From an uncultured Chitinophagaceae bacterium (GTDB taxonomy: Bacteria; Bacteroidota; Bacteroidia; Chitinophagales; Chitinophagaceae): a DNA stretch of 8,145 nt. The notes beneath the pieces were generated by a model. That model ran no database searches and was not told the DNA's origin. It saw only the letters and a program-made list of their open reading frames with translations. The position numbers and the translations under genes are program-made. The DNA is taken from the NCBI GenBank assembly GCA_946479005.1, contig CAMLEM010000060.1, forward strand, positions 1-8,145. The letters run 5' to 3'. This document shows, piece by piece, positions 6,702 to 8,145 of the stretch. Numbering within the stretch: the stretch's first letter is position 1; each line of letters starts with the position of its first letter.

Positions 6702-6712
6702 TTCCCCCTGAT

Positions 6713-7780
6713 ATGAAGAGTTATTTCGGAACATACCTCCAGGCCGGAAACCCGGCCATTGAATCGACCGTACTCATTTTCGATAAATACCTCAGCATTG
6801 GATTTCGCGATGCCTCCGGCGGGAACAGGACATTGAACTGGAACCTGCGGGAGGTGGAGTCACAATTCATTCCCTCGCTGCTGCAAACGCGGATCCGGCA
6901 TTTGCGCCTGTCCGGGGAAGAGCTTCTCATTGACGGGAATGATGCAGATGATTTCATCCGGTCTTTAATCAGCGAAAGACAAAAACCCTGGCATCAGCGC
7001 AGTTCCGGGAAGGAGTGGATCCGGAATACCCTGTTGCTCCTGAGTATCCTGGCGCTTCTCTTTATCATTTATCTCCTGATCGTTCCCTGGATGTCTTCCA
7101 AACTGGCTTCAAAGGTCTCGATCCATACGGAAAGGCAGCTGGGAGACGCGGTATACGACGCGATGAACCTGGCGGCGAGAGAAGACACTGCCGCGAGCTT
7201 CGTATTGAATGAATTTTTTGCTGAAATGGATGTGGCTACTCCGTACGAGATCCGCATCAGCGTGGTGAGGGATGAGGTAGTAAATGCTTTCGCCCTCCCG
7301 GGTGGACGGATCGTGGTTTATAGCGCGCTCCTGAAGAAACTCCCCTCATATCCTGCCCTCGCGGCACTGCTTAGCCACGAGTTCGTTCACGTCAATGACA
7401 AACATTCCACCCGGTCGATCTTTCGCCGGATGGGATCCAAAGTTTTTATCGGCCTGTTATTCGGGAAGTTTGGGAACGTAACGGCTGTGTTGGTTGACCA
7501 GGCCGACAATCTCAAATCATTGAAATACTCCAGGACACTTGAAAAGGAAGCGGATATGAAAGGACTGGAAATACTGGCGGGAAGGAAGATCGATCCCAGG
7601 GGATTCGTTACCCTGTTTCGCAAGCTGGAAGAATCTGCTCCGGGAGGGAGGCTGCCCGAGATGCTGGCCAGTCACCCCAACATCGGGAACAGGGTCAGTT
7701 ATGTGGAGAGATCCTCCGGGGGGCTGGATGTAAAAGAAAACGAACGGCTAAAAATGATATTCGAAAAACTTAAATACTGA
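6713..7780 (+). CDS. Membrane-anchored M48-family zinc metalloprotease
   Basis: A 355-residue predicted zinc endopeptidase of peptidase family M48, the family of HtpX, BepA/LoiP and Oma1, which act in envelope or membrane protein quality control. Residues about 1-90 form a small beta-rich N-terminal domain, similar in pattern to the short domains that precede the membrane segment in some M48 proteins. One transmembrane helix spans about 105-126 (NTLLLLSILALLFIIYLLIV). Basic residues before it (KPWHQRSSGKEWIR) suggest that the N-terminus is cytosolic and the protease domain periplasmic. The zinc motif HEFVH is at 222-226, with catalytic Glu223. The third ligand is likely Glu277 in RTLEKEAD, and the conserved SHP motif is at 320-322 in ASHPNIGNRV. 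The catalytic set is therefore complete. The ATG at 6713 follows a -7-like box by 11 bases. The YbjQ gene follows after 6 bases, so the two are probably co-transcribed. Confidence 0.93.
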   Translation: MKSYFGTYLQAGNPAIESTVLIFDKYLSIGFRDASGGNRTLNWNLREVESQFIPSLLQTRIRHLRLSGEELLIDGNDADDFIRSLISERQKPWHQRSSGKEWIRNTLLLLSILALLFIIYLLIVPWMSSKLASKVSIHTERQLGDAVYDAMNLAAREDTAASFVLNEFFAEMDVATPYEIRISVVRDEVVNAFALPGGRIVVYSALLKKLPSYPALAALLSHEFVHVNDKHSTRSIFRRMGSKVFIGLLFGKFGNVTAVLVDQADNLKSLKYSRTLEKEADMKGLEILAGRKIDPRGFVTLFRKLEESAPGGRLPEMLASHPNIGNRVSYVERSSGGLDVKENERLKMIFEKLKY

Positions 7781-7786
7781 AACCAT

Positions 7787-8104
7787 ATGTTAATTACAAC
7801 TACCAGCGCGGTCGATAACCGCCCCGTACAGGAATACCTTGGTGTGATCAATGCCCAGAGCATAATTGGAGCCAACATATTCAAAGATATCTTTGCCGGC
7901 CTCCGCGACGTCTTCGGGGGAAGAAGCAAGACCTATGAAAAAGTTCTCGAGCAGGCCAAGGAAGATGCACTCCGCGAGCTGGCAGAAAAAGCACAAAAGC
8001 TGGGAGCCAATGGCATTCTCGGTGTGGACCTCGATTTTGAAACCATTGGAAGCGGGGGAAGTATGCTGATGGTGATCGCAACCGGCACCGCGGTACGTTT
8101 ATGA
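7787..8104 (+). CDS. YbjQ/UPF0145 (DUF74) family protein
   Basis: This is a 105-residue protein of the YbjQ/UPF0145 family, also annotated as a putative heavy-metal-binding domain. Known family structures are compact pentamers, but the function is not established. The family pattern is complete: MLITTTSAVDNRPVQEYLGV at the N-terminus, GANIFKDIFAGLRDVFGGRS (48-ish centre), a helix rich in Ala, Glu and Lys (about 50-73, YEKVLEQAKEDALRELAEKA), GANGILGVDLDFETI (74-88) and the terminal strand GGSMLMVIATGTAV. The length is normal. There is no signal peptide or membrane helix, so it is probably cytosolic. The ATG at 7787 is 6 bases after the M48 stop, which implies a shared transcript and possibly a shared role in envelope stress, though that is an inference from position. 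Confidence 0.94.
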   Translation: MLITTTSAVDNRPVQEYLGVINAQSIIGANIFKDIFAGLRDVFGGRSKTYEKVLEQAKEDALRELAEKAQKLGANGILGVDLDFETIGSGGSMLMVIATGTAVRL

Positions 8105-8105
8105 C

Positions 8106-8145
8106 CTACCAGTACTGAAGCTCATCCTCGATCGACTGCCCGAGT
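8106..8145 (-). CDS. Possible 3' end of a - strand gene cut by the window edge
   Basis: A - strand frame runs in from the right edge and ends with a TAG stop at 8106-8108. The twelve visible residues are LGQSIEDELQYW, a plausible C-terminus but too short to assign to a family. It would converge with the YbjQ gene across a single base, as pdxJ does with the TPR-CHAT gene. The absence of stops over twelve codons is weak evidence on its own. Confidence 0.35.
   Translation of the reverse strand, partial: LGQSIEDELQYW

Overview
The window looks like chromosomal DNA from a Bacteroidota bacterium, most likely of the Chitinophagaceae type. The evidence is protein-family content: an exported DUF4369/thioredoxin-fold protein with a WCGPC motif, an exported TPR-CHAT protein, a DUF2452 protein, and TrpF and PdxJ with Bacteroidota-like sequences. 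Starts generally lack Shine-Dalgarno sequences, and there are matches to the Bacteroidota -7 promoter element TAnnTTTG. The genus is an inference; no rRNA or other marker gene is present. I see no tRNA, rRNA, CRISPR array, insertion sequence or phage gene.

Layout. (1) Positions 1-1032 hold the end of a tryptophan operon on the + strand: the C-terminal two thirds of trpG, then trpF one base later. (2) Positions 1161-5130 hold two + strand genes for exported proteins: a TlpA/ResA-like thiol-disulfide protein and a 940-residue TPR-CHAT (caspase/separase-like) protein with an intact His/Cys dyad. (3) Positions 5132-6665 hold a two-gene - strand unit: a DUF2452 protein with a calycin-like N-terminal half, followed by pdxJ (vitamin B6 synthesis). 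(4) Positions 6713-8104 hold a + strand pair: a membrane-anchored M48 zinc metalloprotease and a YbjQ/DUF74 protein 6 bases later. (5) The last 40 bases probably hold the end of a further - strand gene.

The window is dense: only one gap between genes exceeds 100 bases (1033-1160). Two convergent gene ends are separated by a single base. The 47-base divergent gap at 6666-6712 carries a perfect 8-bp inverted repeat whose two arms each contain a -7-like box, one for each direction.

Most of the content is metabolism and envelope biology. The items most worth a second look are the exported CHAT protein with no obvious partner, the two-domain DUF2452 protein, the symmetric divergent promoter, the M48-YbjQ pair and the altered phosphate-loop motifs in TrpF. 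I found no convincing evidence of a new defence or mobile system.
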